From: Bacillus sp. 03113
GTDB taxonomy: Bacteria > Bacillota > Bacilli > Bacillales > Cytobacillaceae
Direction: 5' to 3'
DNA: 64,000 nucleotides
Assembly: GCF_006546985.1 (NCBI RefSeq)
Contig: NZ_VATK01000001.1
Coordinates: 124,001-188,000 of the forward strand
Shown here: piece after piece, positions 50,596 to 59,788 of the stretch
Position numbering within the stretch: the stretch's first letter is position 1
How the letters are laid out: the number at the start of each line of letters is the position of its first letter
Made by a program: the position numbers and the translations under genes
The notes under the pieces: generated by a model
Seen by the model: only the letters and a program-made list of their open reading frames with translations
Database searches by the model: none
What the model was told of the DNA's origin: nothing

Positions 50596-52036
50596 CCATT
50601 TCTTGAATGATGTGAAGAAGCTCCTTGCGTGCCACCTTACCGCTAGTTGTGTGGGGCAGCTCCTTTACAAATATCCATTTTTTCGGAACCTTATAGGAAG
50701 ATAGGATTTCCTTAGAATAACGTTTTAATGCCTGTTCAGAGGCAGTACCTTTAATAACGGCTGCAGCAATCTGACCCCAATAAGGATCAGGAAGTCCAAT
50801 CACGGCCGCTTCGTCCACTTCAGGATGTACTGATAAAACGGCTTCGATTTCTTCAGGAAATATATTCATTCCACCATATAAAATCATTTGATTCGCTCTT
50901 CCGAGAATATATAAAAACCCATCTTCGTCAAGATAGCCCATATCATCAACCGTCATCCATTCTAAATCATTTCCTTGCAGCGAACCATTCTCCTGTAGAT
51001 AGCCCATAAAGGTCATCTGACTTTTGACGAAAATTTTTCCTGTTTCTCCTCTTTTCACAGGCTTCTGATCAGTCCCTACAATGGTAATCTCAACATTATG
51101 GCATGGCTTTCCAACGGAGAGAGGTTTTACTTGCTTATCTTGATGAGACAAAACGGAAATGAAGCTAAGCTCGCTGGCTCCATATAGCTCATAAAAGGTA
51201 AAGGACGGAAAAAGCCTATTTAATTGCTCTTTTGATTGCTCTTTCCATTTGGCTCCTGAGGAAATAACCTTTATAGGTTTACTCATGTGCGTATTTTCTC
51301 TTAATAAAGCTTCTATCATGGTCGGAACTGCATACATGACTGAGATTGGAAAATGGTTTAGCGTATCAATGACTTGAGAAGGAATAAACTTCTCCATTAA
51401 ATATACGGTTCCTCCTAAATGCAAGGTACTAATCGTCCCATATAAAAAATGCGAAGAGATCAGGGATCCAGGAATAAGCACGTGCTCCTCCTTGGTCATA
51501 TGAAGGTCCATAACATTGCAGTCAAAGCTTTCAACCCAAGACTGCTGAGCTCGAAGAAAGGCTTTAGGTTTGCCAGTTGAGCCTGAAGTGAAGCCCATAT
51601 AAAAGGGAAGATTCGGCTGGATTTCTATCTCGTAATTGTCCGATTGGGATAGAATATCCGACAAACAGTTATCGACAAGCCTTACACTTGCTGATGTATC
51701 ACCTATTTTTGCCTTTAAGTGTTCTGTCGTGACGATTATAGAAGGCTGGCAAACCATTAATCGTTCATGTAATTCATAGGAGCTCCATTTTGGATCTAAA
51801 GGAATGGCAATCCACCCAGCTGCTGCAGCGCCTGCAAAAAGCTGAAGGAAGGAGATGCTGTTATTCATCAAAATGGCTATTTTTTGATTAGAAGCAGTTT
51901 GCTTTTGCAGCCAATAGCTCGTCTTTTCTACAAGCTGATTCCATTCTCTATAAGTCACCGAGCGTTCCTTCATTTGGATAGCGATTCGATTAGGATAAGT
52001 GAAAGCATGCATATGATATGTTTGAGTAATCGTCAT
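50579..52036 (-). CDS. yhfT: Acyl-CoA synthetase / AMP-binding enzyme (YhfT-like)
   Basis: A 485-aa ANL-superfamily ligase: P-loop GFTSGSTGKPKAF, YGASE adenylate motif, DDMGYLDEDGFLYILGRANQMILYGG hinge, and C-terminal catalytic Lys in TTSGKVARKEL. It activates a carboxylic acid as its CoA thioester. Placement between bioY and the thiolase suggests a role in biotin-precursor or fatty-acid supply. It is separated from bioY by a hairpin. Confidence 0.87.
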   Translation of the reverse strand: MTITQTYHMHAFTYPNRIAIQMKERSVTYREWNQLVEKTSYWLQKQTASNQKIAILMNNSISFLQLFAGAAAAGWIAIPLDPKWSSYELHERLMVCQPSIIVTTEHLKAKIGDTSASVRLVDNCLSDILSQSDNYEIEIQPNLPFYMGFTSGSTGKPKAFLRAQQSWVESFDCNVMDLHMTKEEHVLIPGSLISSHFLYGTISTLHLGGTVYLMEKFIPSQVIDTLNHFPISVMYAVPTMIEALLRENTHMSKPIKVISSGAKWKEQSKEQLNRLFPSFTFYELYGASELSFISVLSHQDKQVKPLSVGKPCHNVEITIVGTDQKPVKRGETGKIFVKSQMTFMGYLQENGSLQGNDLEWMTVDDMGYLDEDGFLYILGRANQMILYGGMNIFPEEIEAVLSVHPEVDEAAVIGLPDPYWGQIAAAVIKGTASEQALKRYSKEILSSYKVPKKWIFVKELPHTTSGKVARKELLHIIQEMDVAHE

Positions 52037-52067
52037 TAAATTGCCTCTCTTTCTAAAAAAAGCAAAT

Positions 52068-52110
52068 AGTGCCCGGCATCCCCCATTGGCTATTGGAGGC
52101 GCCTGGCACT
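52068..52110 (-). terminator. Attenuator-like hairpin between bioY and yhfT
   Basis: AGTGCC-GGC (52068-52077) / GCC-GGCACT (52101-52110) with one mismatch. On the minus strand a T-rich stretch (TTTGCTTTTTTT) follows, so it may partly terminate. Confidence 0.55.
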
Positions 52111-52123
52111 CATACGGTTTGTA

Positions 52124-52699
52124 TTACGCAGGTCGTCCTTCGCTCTTCTTATTATATAAGAAAGTACGAGCTGGTGAAACTCTGCTTAATTTAACAGCTA
52201 GGAAAGAGGCGATTACAATTTTTATAAAATCGCCAGGTAAGTAAACAAGGCTTAGCTTTACAGTTTGCAGGATGGAAATTTTCATGATCAATGCTTGAAC
52301 AGGAACTCCTAAAGAATAGATGATTAGGATTCCGCCAATGATATGAATCACGAAAGCTTTCCAAAAGGTAAATGCTTCAACTTTTGAAACGATCAACCCA
52401 ATAACAAAGGCTGCGATTGGATAGGAAAGCAAATAGCCGGCACTCGGACTTAGAAAGACCTCGAATCCTCCGCGACCGCCAGACAGAATCGGCAATCCAA
52501 CTGCAACTAGCAATAAAAAGAGTGCTTGGCTCAATGCTCCTAATCTAGGACCAAGAAGGCTTCCTGACAGTAAAACACCTAACGTTTGTAAAGTGATAGG
52601 TACTGGTGTAAAGGAAAGAAAAATAGGCGGAACTAAGCCAAGAACGGCCATAATAGCACTAAATAAAGAAACGTAAACCATATTTTTTATTTTCATCAT
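52124..52699 (-). CDS. bioY: Biotin transporter S-component BioY
   Basis: A 191-aa ECF-type biotin-binding membrane protein with six helices; the N-terminal FTPVPITLQTLGVLLSG is the BioY signature and GGRGGFEVFLSPSAGYLLSYP follows. Two adjacent ATG codons (52699, 52696) follow TAGGAG. Promoter and a BirA-like operator lie upstream, implying repression by biotin. Homologous to YhfU of B. subtilis. Confidence 0.93.
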   Translation of the reverse strand: MMKIKNMVYVSLFSAIMAVLGLVPPIFLSFTPVPITLQTLGVLLSGSLLGPRLGALSQALFLLLVAVGLPILSGGRGGFEVFLSPSAGYLLSYPIAAFVIGLIVSKVEAFTFWKAFVIHIIGGILIIYSLGVPVQALIMKISILQTVKLSLVYLPGDFIKIVIASFLAVKLSRVSPARTFLYNKKSEGRPA

Positions 52700-52746
52700 G
52701 TATTCTCCTATGCAATGAGATTATTTTTTCTTAATTGGCTGACCTT

Positions 52747-52799
52747 ATTTTATGAAAAGTAAATATATATGTCAACCATACTTTTTTTTAGTTAACTAA
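52747..52799 (-). promoter_or_regulatory. bioY promoter with BirA-like operator
   Basis: Minus strand TTGACA (52770-52775) and TAAAAT (52747-52752), 17-bp spacer. TAGTTAACT upstream and GGTTGACAT over the -35 are separated by 12 bp and resemble the paired GTTAAC half-sites of BirA (TTGTTAACC/GGTTAACAA). One half is degenerate. Confidence 0.6.
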
Positions 52800-52886
52800 A
52801 AAAGATTAAGGGAAAATAAGCCTAAATTCACTGCTCGAAGAATAATAAATTTACGTTGTTGCAATGAATTTAAGTTAAAAAAAAAA

Positions 52887-52928
52887 GAAGACCTGTAGAA
52901 AGTATTGCTTTCTACAGGTCTTCTTTTT
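52887..52928. terminator. Strong bidirectional terminator of the opuA operon
   Basis: A 16-bp perfect stem (52887-52902 / 52908-52923), GAAGACCTGTAGAAAG and its complement, with T and A runs on both sides. Confidence 0.92.
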
Positions 52929-52993
52929 TTGTAGTAAGAATTATATAAGATGGCCCGATCAGCGAAGAGCTCTGTTTAATCTTACAGCTTGTT

Positions 52994-53878
52994 TTACTTT
53001 TTCAAATCTTCTATAGAGTCAATTTCCATATAAGACGGTACAACTAGACCAAGCTTTGTTCCATGAAGATTAGAACCTAAATCTTCAAATTTTCCTTTGT
53101 ATTTTGCATAATAGTCAGCGTGTGTGGTTGGCAGCCATGCACCTACGATTGCATCGCCACTTCCATCTGAAATACCTGCCCACATCGGACCTGCATCCAC
53201 TTGAACGAGCTCAACATCATAGCCTATGCTTTCTAATACTTTTCCGATTACATTCGTACTGGCAATGACATCATCCCATGCCACGTATAGTAATTTCAAT
53301 TTTTCCTTATTAACCGAGTCGACGCCTTCGGTCCATTTGCTCACTACATCTTTGTGTTCTTTAATCCATTGTTCGGCTGCTTCCTCTGGATCCTTCCCAT
53401 CATCGATTAACAGCATAACATCTTCAATATCAGCGGGCTTCCAATTAAATTGATCTAATGTTTGGTAAGCGCTAGGCTTATTTTCTTTTAATCCTAAACG
53501 AGCTATGGTGTGAACATCTTCTTCTCCACCATAAACACCTTTTGGATCTTCTAAATACTTAAGATCGAATTTAGAAAACATCCAATGTGGACTCCAGCCC
53601 GTTATGATAATGGGTTCCTTTTTTTTATAAGCTTTTGCTAAAGCGGCCGTCATGGCAGCTCCAGAGCCTTCGACAACTTCCCATTTATCTAAGTTGTATT
53701 CTGGCAATACTTTTTCTGTTGTGATCTTCATTAATCCAGCACCTGGATCAATTCCGACAATTTGATGATCTACTTGTTCACCTAAAGGCTTATTTGATTG
53801 ATCTTCTCCACTACTACACGCGGTTAAACCGAGTGCGAATACGGATGCTGCTGTCATTCCAATTATTTTTTTAAACAT
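52994..53878 (-). CDS. opuAC: Glycine betaine ABC transporter binding lipoprotein
   Basis: A 294-aa OpuAC-family lipoprotein: lipobox LTAC, then IVGIDPGAGLMK and VVEGSGAAMTAAL, GWSPHWMF with aromatic residues of the betaine cage, and WLPTTHADYY. Binds glycine betaine or related osmolytes outside the cell. The ATG overlaps the preceding stop by one base. Last gene of opuAA-AB-AC. Confidence 0.94.
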   Translation of the reverse strand: MFKKIIGMTAASVFALGLTACSSGEDQSNKPLGEQVDHQIVGIDPGAGLMKITTEKVLPEYNLDKWEVVEGSGAAMTAALAKAYKKKEPIIITGWSPHWMFSKFDLKYLEDPKGVYGGEEDVHTIARLGLKENKPSAYQTLDQFNWKPADIEDVMLLIDDGKDPEEAAEQWIKEHKDVVSKWTEGVDSVNKEKLKLLYVAWDDVIASTNVIGKVLESIGYDVELVQVDAGPMWAGISDGSGDAIVGAWLPTTHADYYAKYKGKFEDLGSNLHGTKLGLVVPSYMEIDSIEDLKK

Positions 53879-54726
53879 TAAGCTTTTTCTCCCCTTTTTC
53901 CAATTCCTATATTTTGCGTTATTCTATCCAATATAATCGCAATAATAACGATCGATAGACCTGCTTCAAAACCAATGCCTGTTTTGATCTGTGTAACTGC
54001 CCGGTATACTTCTGTTCCGAGTCCTGGTGCACCTACCATTGAGGCAATAACAACCATGGATAAAGCCAGCATAATACTTTGATTAATTCCGGCCATAATG
54101 GTTGGCATGGCAAGTGGTAATTGTACTTTCAATAAACGTTGTTTTGTTGTGGATCCGAATGCTTCCGTTGCCTCTATGAGGTCTGAAGGGACTTGCTTTA
54201 TACCTAGAATCGTCAACCTTATTGTTGGTGGCATAGCAAAAATAACGGAAGCAACAACCCCTGGCACTACACCAATATTAAAGAAGAAGATTGCAGGAAT
54301 TAAGTAAACGAAAGCTGGCATGGTTTGCATGAAATCTAATATCGGAGTGACAATTTGCTGTACACTTTTCTTTTGTGATGCCCAGATTCCAAGTGGGACG
54401 CCAATGACGATCGAAACAATAACAGCCGTAAGAACGAGTGATACGGTGTCAATCATGTCTTCCCAGTATCCAAGATTCCAAATAAGTAATAAACCTATTA
54501 CGGAGAATAAAGCTACGCGCCATTTACTTGTCTTCCAAGCGATCAAACTAATTAAAATAATGAAAAGTAGAGGATGGAATAGTCCTAATAAAGATATGAT
54601 ACCTTCAACGATACCTTCTAATAAGTTACTAATGACTTCAAAAAATCCATCTAGATTAATCGTTAACCAATCAACTAACCTATCAACATAATCAGCAAAA
54701 GGAAGTTTTGGAATGTTTTTTCCCAT
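53878..54726 (-). CDS. opuAB: Glycine betaine ABC transporter permease
   Basis: A 282-aa permease with an amphipathic N-terminus, about seven helices and the EAA loop TEAFGSTTKQRLLKVQLPLAMPTI. QTMPAFVYLIPAIFFFNIG is typical for OpuAB/ProW. Directly follows opuAA with no gap. Confidence 0.94.
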   Translation of the reverse strand: MGKNIPKLPFADYVDRLVDWLTINLDGFFEVISNLLEGIVEGIISLLGLFHPLLFIILISLIAWKTSKWRVALFSVIGLLLIWNLGYWEDMIDTVSLVLTAVIVSIVIGVPLGIWASQKKSVQQIVTPILDFMQTMPAFVYLIPAIFFFNIGVVPGVVASVIFAMPPTIRLTILGIKQVPSDLIEATEAFGSTTKQRLLKVQLPLAMPTIMAGINQSIMLALSMVVIASMVGAPGLGTEVYRAVTQIKTGIGFEAGLSIVIIAIILDRITQNIGIGKRGEKA

Positions 54727-55971
54727 TTATTTCACCTCCCTTAATGATTCATGCTGTATATCAGTAAGATCATTAATATATTTTTCATTACCTGCTAACG
54801 CACCAATCACTGCGCCTTTAACAAGAATTCCTTTTAATCGATGTTTCTCATCCGTAACAGCAACAGGAATGGTTGCACCTGACACTTTATCAAATAAATC
54901 GGTTAGTAAAGTCTCGGGTCTGACAGTTGCTAAATCTACTGTCATGATTTCCTTAAGGGTGCGTTTGTTTTCAACTGCTTGAGAAGCATCATGGGCTGAA
55001 ATAGCACCTAGTAATGTTTTTTGTTTATCGACAACGTATATAGAGGAAATTCCTAAATCCTTCATTAATTGAAGAGCAACACGAGGTCCTTTTTCTGCTT
55101 GTACGGTTTCAGCTCGTTTCATCACATGGTTTGCGGTAAGAACTTTTGACAAGTCTACATCCTCAACAAATCGCTCTACATATTGATTAGATGGATTCAT
55201 TAATATTTCTTCAGGTGTTCCAATCTGTACGATGTTTCCATCCTTCATAAGAGCGATTCGATCTCCAATGCGAAGAGCTTCATCTAAATCGTGGGTAATG
55301 AAGATGATGGTTTTTTCCATTGAAGATTGTAAATCTAATAGCTCATCCTGCATATCCTTTCGAATAAGTGGATCCAATGCACTGAAAGCTTCGTCCATTA
55401 AAAGAATGTCTGGGTCATTAGAAAGCGCGCGTGCTAATCCAACCCTTTGCTGCATACCTCCACTGAGTTGGGCAGGGTATTGATTTTCATAGCCTTTTAG
55501 ACCAACTAGTTCCAATGCTTGTAAAGCTTTATCCTTACGTTCTTTCTTTGATACTCCTTGTATGCTTAATCCATATTCTGTATTTTCGAGAATTGTGTAA
55601 TGAGGAAATAAAGCAAATTTTTGAAAGACCATACTGATTTTCTGTCTTCTTACAGCTCGGAGATCATGGTTATTCATATTGACGACATCTTTCCCGTCAA
55701 TATAGATACTTCCGTTTGTTGGATCAATTAACCGATTTAACATCCGAACCAAGGTGGATTTCCCGCTTCCAGATAGCCCCATAATGACGAAAATTTCTCC
55801 AGCATAAACTTCGAAGCTAGCTTGATTAACTCCCACTGTACAACCAGTAGATTGGAGTATTTCATTTTTATTTTTTTTCTTTTTTAGCTGCTGCAAGGCT
55901 TGTTTAACATTGTTGCCAAAAATTTTGGTAACGTGATCGACCTTAATTTTCACATCTCTTGTTTCTTCCAT
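54727..55971 (-). CDS. opuAA: Glycine betaine ABC transporter ATPase with CBS domains
   Basis: A 414-aa ATPase: Walker A GLSGSGKST, Q-loop VFQKFALFPH, signature LSGGMQQRVG, Walker B DILLMDEAFSALDP, and two C-terminal CBS domains (about 285-400) that sense ionic strength in OpuA. First gene of the operon; AGAGGTG site 5 nt before ATG. Confidence 0.95.
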   Translation of the reverse strand: MEETRDVKIKVDHVTKIFGNNVKQALQQLKKKKNKNEILQSTGCTVGVNQASFEVYAGEIFVIMGLSGSGKSTLVRMLNRLIDPTNGSIYIDGKDVVNMNNHDLRAVRRQKISMVFQKFALFPHYTILENTEYGLSIQGVSKKERKDKALQALELVGLKGYENQYPAQLSGGMQQRVGLARALSNDPDILLMDEAFSALDPLIRKDMQDELLDLQSSMEKTIIFITHDLDEALRIGDRIALMKDGNIVQIGTPEEILMNPSNQYVERFVEDVDLSKVLTANHVMKRAETVQAEKGPRVALQLMKDLGISSIYVVDKQKTLLGAISAHDASQAVENKRTLKEIMTVDLATVRPETLLTDLFDKVSGATIPVAVTDEKHRLKGILVKGAVIGALAGNEKYINDLTDIQHESLREVK

Positions 55972-56017
55972 CCTATCACCTCTTGGAATTTATCTTGAAA
56001 AAATACATTGCTTTATA

Positions 56018-56047
56018 AGTATATAGAAGCACCAACTATTTACTCAA
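56018..56047 (-). promoter_or_regulatory. opuA promoter
   Basis: Minus strand TTGAGT (56042-56047) and TATACT (56018-56023), 18-bp spacer, about 45 bp before the opuAA start. The divergent gbsR-like gene suggests repression here, but no clear palindrome was recognised. Confidence 0.6.
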
Positions 56048-56223
56048 AGCTCATATTCTAGCAAATATATTCATAAAGTACGTACAGTTTTAACTGAACA
56101 AACTAAATATACATTATCCATACAAATCCTTCATGATCCTCCTGATTCCTCTCGTTTTATGAGTTTCGCAATCAATTTACATATGATAGGATGAATGATA
56201 GAAAACTATCGGGATGTGATTAG

Positions 56224-56775
56224 GTGATTGAATTAAATGATGAGGAAAAGCTGCAAGAGGCTCGAGCACGTTGTATTGAATCATGGGCTCAAAATATGAA
56301 TCTATACGGAATTACTCCATCAATTGGAAGATTATATGGGCTATTGTACTTCAATGAAGAACCTATGACTCTAGATAAAATGAAGGAAGAGCTTGGAATG
56401 AGCAAAACAAGCATGAGTACATCTGTCCGGCAGCTTCAGGAGTTAAAAATGGTAGAGAAAGTGTGGAAAAAAGGTATACGGAAAGATTTATATGAATCTT
56501 TAGATGATTGGTACCAAACATTTTCTTACCTTTTCTCAGTTAAGTGGCGCAAGGCTGCTCAATTAAATATTAGCGTCATAAAAAAATCACTTGTTGAATT
56601 AGAAGAGCTCATAGAAAATCCAAATACCTCCCCTACCATAAAAAAAACAGCCATCATTGATAAAGAAAAGATGCAATATGCATTAGAATATTACGATTGG
56701 TTAAACCGATTCGTTGATTGCATTGAATCAAAAGAGATTTTTAATTTGATTCCAAAACAAACAGACACTCCATGA
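56224..56775 (+). CDS. gbsR: GbsR/OpcR-family MarR-type repressor
   Basis: A 183-aa GbsR-family winged helix: MTLDKMKEELGMSKTSMSTSVRQLQELKMVEKVWKKGIRKDLYE. Family members sense choline or osmolytes and repress osmoprotectant uptake or synthesis genes. It is divergent from opuA, as OpcR is from opuC, and is its probable regulator. GTG start with a weak ribosome binding site. Confidence 0.9.
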   Translation: MIELNDEEKLQEARARCIESWAQNMNLYGITPSIGRLYGLLYFNEEPMTLDKMKEELGMSKTSMSTSVRQLQELKMVEKVWKKGIRKDLYESLDDWYQTFSYLFSVKWRKAAQLNISVIKKSLVELEELIENPNTSPTIKKTAIIDKEKMQYALEYYDWLNRFVDCIESKEIFNLIPKQTDTP

Positions 56776-56797
56776 ACAATAGGGAGTGTCTGTTTTG
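56759..56797 (+). terminator. gbsR-like gene terminator
   Basis: AACAGACACTCC and GGGAGTGTCTGTT form an 11-12-bp stem overlapping the stop codon, then TTTG. Confidence 0.85.
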
Positions 56798-56841
56798 TGT
56801 CATAAAATTTCTTGTTGTATAGGAAATTATAAATTGGTTGG

Positions 56842-56890
56842 CTGCGCATAACTTTGAAGGTCATGTATGCTTGCGCTTTTGTTCTGCAAG
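56842..56890 (+). repeat. R1 fragment
   Basis: TTTGAAGGTCATGTATGCTTGCGCTTTTG-like sequence resembles the right end of R1. Degenerate. Confidence 0.35.
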
Positions 56891-56928
56891 AGTCAGCTTA
56901 AAATGAAATCGAGGAGATTCGTGTTAAA

Positions 56929-57687
56929 CTAAACGAGCTCCTGCTTTACTTTGCTGGCATTGACAAACGCTTCAAAGATTAACTGAGCATCATTTGATTG
57001 ATCAAACATCATCTCAGGATGCCATTGAACGCCTAGTACAAAGCGAGACCCGTTCATTTCGATCGCTTCAACTACACCATCTGGAGCGGTGGCCGTAATT
57101 TCGAAACCTTTTCCTAAGTCTTTCACAGCTTGATGATGGTAGCTGTTTACTTGAATTTGATCATTTGAAAGAATTTCAAATAGCTTTGAATCCTTTTTTA
57201 TATGTATTGGTTGGACGGGATGGTGCTTTGGTGAATTCACGAGATCATGTCTGTTGCTTCCTGCTATCTGTGTTTTTAAATCCTGATATAACGATCCCCC
57301 GCTTGCTACATTGATCAGCTGTACCCCGCGGCAAATTCCAAGGACAGGGATGTCCATCTTTTCAAGAACGTACTTGGATAGATCGATCTCATGTTTATCT
57401 CTTTTTGGGTCAATGGAGCCTAATTTGTGGTGAAGAGCTTCACCATAATATTGGGGATCAATGTCAGACCCGCCGGTAAAAACGATCCCATCTAATTTAG
57501 ATAGAATAGTAGACAAGCTTTCAACATTTTGTGTAACAGGTAAAATGACTGGACTTCCGCCAGCGAGTTCTACAGATTTAATGTAATCATCAGGTGTTAT
57601 TTGCCATTCTCTTCCGTGAGAAAATGCGAGTGATGGATTTTCATTTTTATAGGAGAAGCTTCCGCCAATGCCGATTAAAGGTTTCAT
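56929..57687 (-). CDS. Gamma-glutamyl-gamma-aminobutyrate hydrolase family peptidase (C26)
   Basis: A 252-aa class I glutamine-amidotransferase-fold hydrolase: nucleophile Cys in LGICRGVQLIN, His in VQWHPE, and the PuuD-type TGGSDIDPQYYGE. It would cleave gamma-glutamyl amide or peptide bonds. It lies downstream of, and on the same strand as, a peptide-binding lipoprotein gene beyond a terminator, which hints at use of imported gamma-glutamyl peptides. Confidence 0.9.
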   Translation of the reverse strand: MKPLIGIGGSFSYKNENPSLAFSHGREWQITPDDYIKSVELAGGSPVILPVTQNVESLSTILSKLDGIVFTGGSDIDPQYYGEALHHKLGSIDPKRDKHEIDLSKYVLEKMDIPVLGICRGVQLINVASGGSLYQDLKTQIAGSNRHDLVNSPKHHPVQPIHIKKDSKLFEILSNDQIQVNSYHHQAVKDLGKGFEITATAPDGVVEAIEMNGSRFVLGVQWHPEMMFDQSNDAQLIFEAFVNASKVKQELV

Positions 57688-57783
57688 TCAATGATCAATC
57701 CTTTTCTTTTAGTCTTATCATAACAGAATTTTTTGGAAGGAAGTAACATTTATTAACGTCGTCGATATGGTTTTTTTGCTTGG

Positions 57784-57822
57784 AAAAAGGCTGTAGAGGA
57801 ATAACCTTTGCAGCCTTTTTTC
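57784..57822. terminator. Terminator after the peptide-binding lipoprotein gene
   Basis: AAAAAGGCTG (57784-57793) / CAGCCTTTTTT (57811-57821) with AGG/CCT inside. T runs on both strands. Confidence 0.8.
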
Positions 57823-57827
57823 TAATT

Positions 57828-59435
57828 TTATTCAAACCCAGCTAACGTCCATTTTTGTAAATCTTTATGAAATCCTATAGCTTTTGAGTCGCCAACCTTC
57901 ACTTGTTTTGAAACGGCTACGAAATCATAGTCAGAGTAGAGGGTTAAAACAGGCATATCCTCATTCCAAATTTTTTGCAGCTCATTATAAATTTCATGTC
58001 TTTTTTCTATATTAGCTTCTGTTTTTCCAGCTTGTAATAGCTCATCTGATTTAGGATTTTGGTATTTCATAAAATTATCCTTGGCGTATAAAGTATTATC
58101 CGGGTCCATTGGCATGCTTGACCCCATCAATAATAAATCGTACTCTCCTGCACGCATCTTGGACATAATGGTTGGGAAGTCATATGTCGTTGTTTCTACA
58201 TTTAATCCGATTGCTTTTAAATTTTCAGCAATAATATCTGCAGACTGTTCACGAACTTTGTTTCCGATTGGAACTATTAGCTGAAGTTTTTTACTGAAAT
58301 CCCAGTTAGCTTCTTTAAGTAATTGTTTTGCTTTATTTGGATCATATGTATATTTTTTAAGCTTTTTATCTAAATACGGATTTATAGAAGTATACGGACC
58401 ATCGACAATTTCGCCTTTCCCTTGCAATAGCTTATCTAGGATTGATTGACGATTAACTGCATAGGCAATGGCTTGGCGTATCTTAGGATCTGTAACCTTT
58501 TGAGTATTAAACATCATCATCTGAATATTAGTTGTTGCTTCTGTTTTCGTTTTTACATGATCAAAGCCTTCAACGGTTTTATAATCCTGAACAGCTATTT
58601 TCCCGATGCTGCCTGGAGGATTCATTAGAATTTCCCCTGATTGGAGCTGTAAAACTAGATTTGGAGAAGGCATAATTTTCACGAAAAGCTTTGAAAGCTT
58701 TGGTGACCCTAAATAGTAGTCATCATTTTTTACGTATTCAACATATTGATCTTTTTTATATTGGGAAAATTTAAACGGTCCGTTGGTTACGGTTGGATTT
58801 TGCATAAAAGGATCCTTTTGTAAATTTTCTGGAGCTACATCTTTTAATATGTGCTCAGGAAGGATCATAAACTTTGTTCCAAGCTGCTCCTTAATCATGC
58901 TGGGATCAACAGGAGTTTTTGTTTTAAATTGAATCGTTTTCTTATCAATTATTTTGATAGAAGGAATTTGGGTTACACCTTCAGGAAGCTTTCCATTTTC
59001 GTTTAGGCCTTCAATGGTCGTGAAAAAGGTTCCGATGCTTGTTGTAGTTTTTGGATTTGCGACAAGATTCATGGTAAAAGCAACATCATTTGCTGTTACA
59101 GGGGTTCCATCAGACCAGTTGGCGTTTTTTTGAATTTTGATCGTAAATGTTTGGTTGTCTTTCGAATCAAAGGATTCAGCAAGCTTAGGTGTAAATTTTA
59201 ACGGAGCATCCATATCTAAAAAAGTATCAAACATGAATTTTTCTAAAAACTGAGCTGAAGAATCAGATGAGTTGATAGGATTAAAGCTTACGGGTGCGTT
59301 GACAAGTCCAATGAACATTTGATTGTTTTTATTTCCATTTGCAGATCCATCTTTTTCTGAGTCATTGTTACATGCTGCTAATAGAAATAATGACATGATC
59401 ACTGTGAAAATAATAACTTTTTTGAATGATTTCAT
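57828..59435 (-). CDS. Oligopeptide-type ABC substrate-binding lipoprotein, orphan
   Basis: A 535-aa SBP_bac_5 lipoprotein: lipobox LAAC (Cys22), NWSDGTPVTANDVAFTMNL, NGPFKFSQYKK and DPKIRQAIAYAVNRQSI. The peptide-binding clade (AppA/OppA/DppE) is favoured over NikA. No permease or ATPase gene is adjacent. ATG 59435 has AAGGGG 7 nt upstream; an earlier in-frame start at 59483 lacks a site. Divergent from a MocR regulator. Confidence 0.88.
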   Translation of the reverse strand: MKSFKKVIIFTVIMSLFLLAACNNDSEKDGSANGNKNNQMFIGLVNAPVSFNPINSSDSSAQFLEKFMFDTFLDMDAPLKFTPKLAESFDSKDNQTFTIKIQKNANWSDGTPVTANDVAFTMNLVANPKTTTSIGTFFTTIEGLNENGKLPEGVTQIPSIKIIDKKTIQFKTKTPVDPSMIKEQLGTKFMILPEHILKDVAPENLQKDPFMQNPTVTNGPFKFSQYKKDQYVEYVKNDDYYLGSPKLSKLFVKIMPSPNLVLQLQSGEILMNPPGSIGKIAVQDYKTVEGFDHVKTKTEATTNIQMMMFNTQKVTDPKIRQAIAYAVNRQSILDKLLQGKGEIVDGPYTSINPYLDKKLKKYTYDPNKAKQLLKEANWDFSKKLQLIVPIGNKVREQSADIIAENLKAIGLNVETTTYDFPTIMSKMRAGEYDLLLMGSSMPMDPDNTLYAKDNFMKYQNPKSDELLQAGKTEANIEKRHEIYNELQKIWNEDMPVLTLYSDYDFVAVSKQVKVGDSKAIGFHKDLQKWTLAGFE

Positions 59436-59723
59436 GACGATTCCCCTTATGTATTTAAGATAAAAAATGTAAAAACAAAACATAATACCGATAAGAATAG
59501 TTGGTATTTAATAGAATGTCAAGATAGAAATTATATTTTATTAAAATAATTTCTATTTGAAATATAAATAATATATTAGTTGTAATATTTAGAATTATAA
59601 GCCAATTAACAATAATAATGATATATTTATATATAATAATAGTTTTTAAATAGAAGTATATAATATTTGCAAATATTGTTTTTGTAAATTTCTTCTTTTA
59701 TTGTTAAAGATCATAACATGCCA
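59436..59723. other. AT-rich divergent intergenic region
   Basis: Very AT-rich DNA between the lipoprotein and the MocR gene. No gene, hairpin or repeat could be supported. Confidence 0.4.
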
Positions 59724-59774
59724 AACTGGTTTATAATAGAACCAATTTCCAGTTATTTTTTTAGTGCCAGTTGG
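59724..59774 (+). promoter_or_regulatory. MocR promoter with AACTGG half-sites
   Basis: TATAAT (59732-59737) is embedded between AACTGG (59724-59729) and two inverted CCAGTT copies (59749-59754, 59767-59772). Spacing fits a MocR binding region that overlaps its own -10. Confidence 0.45.
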
Positions 59775-59788
59775 ATCGGAGGGGTGTC

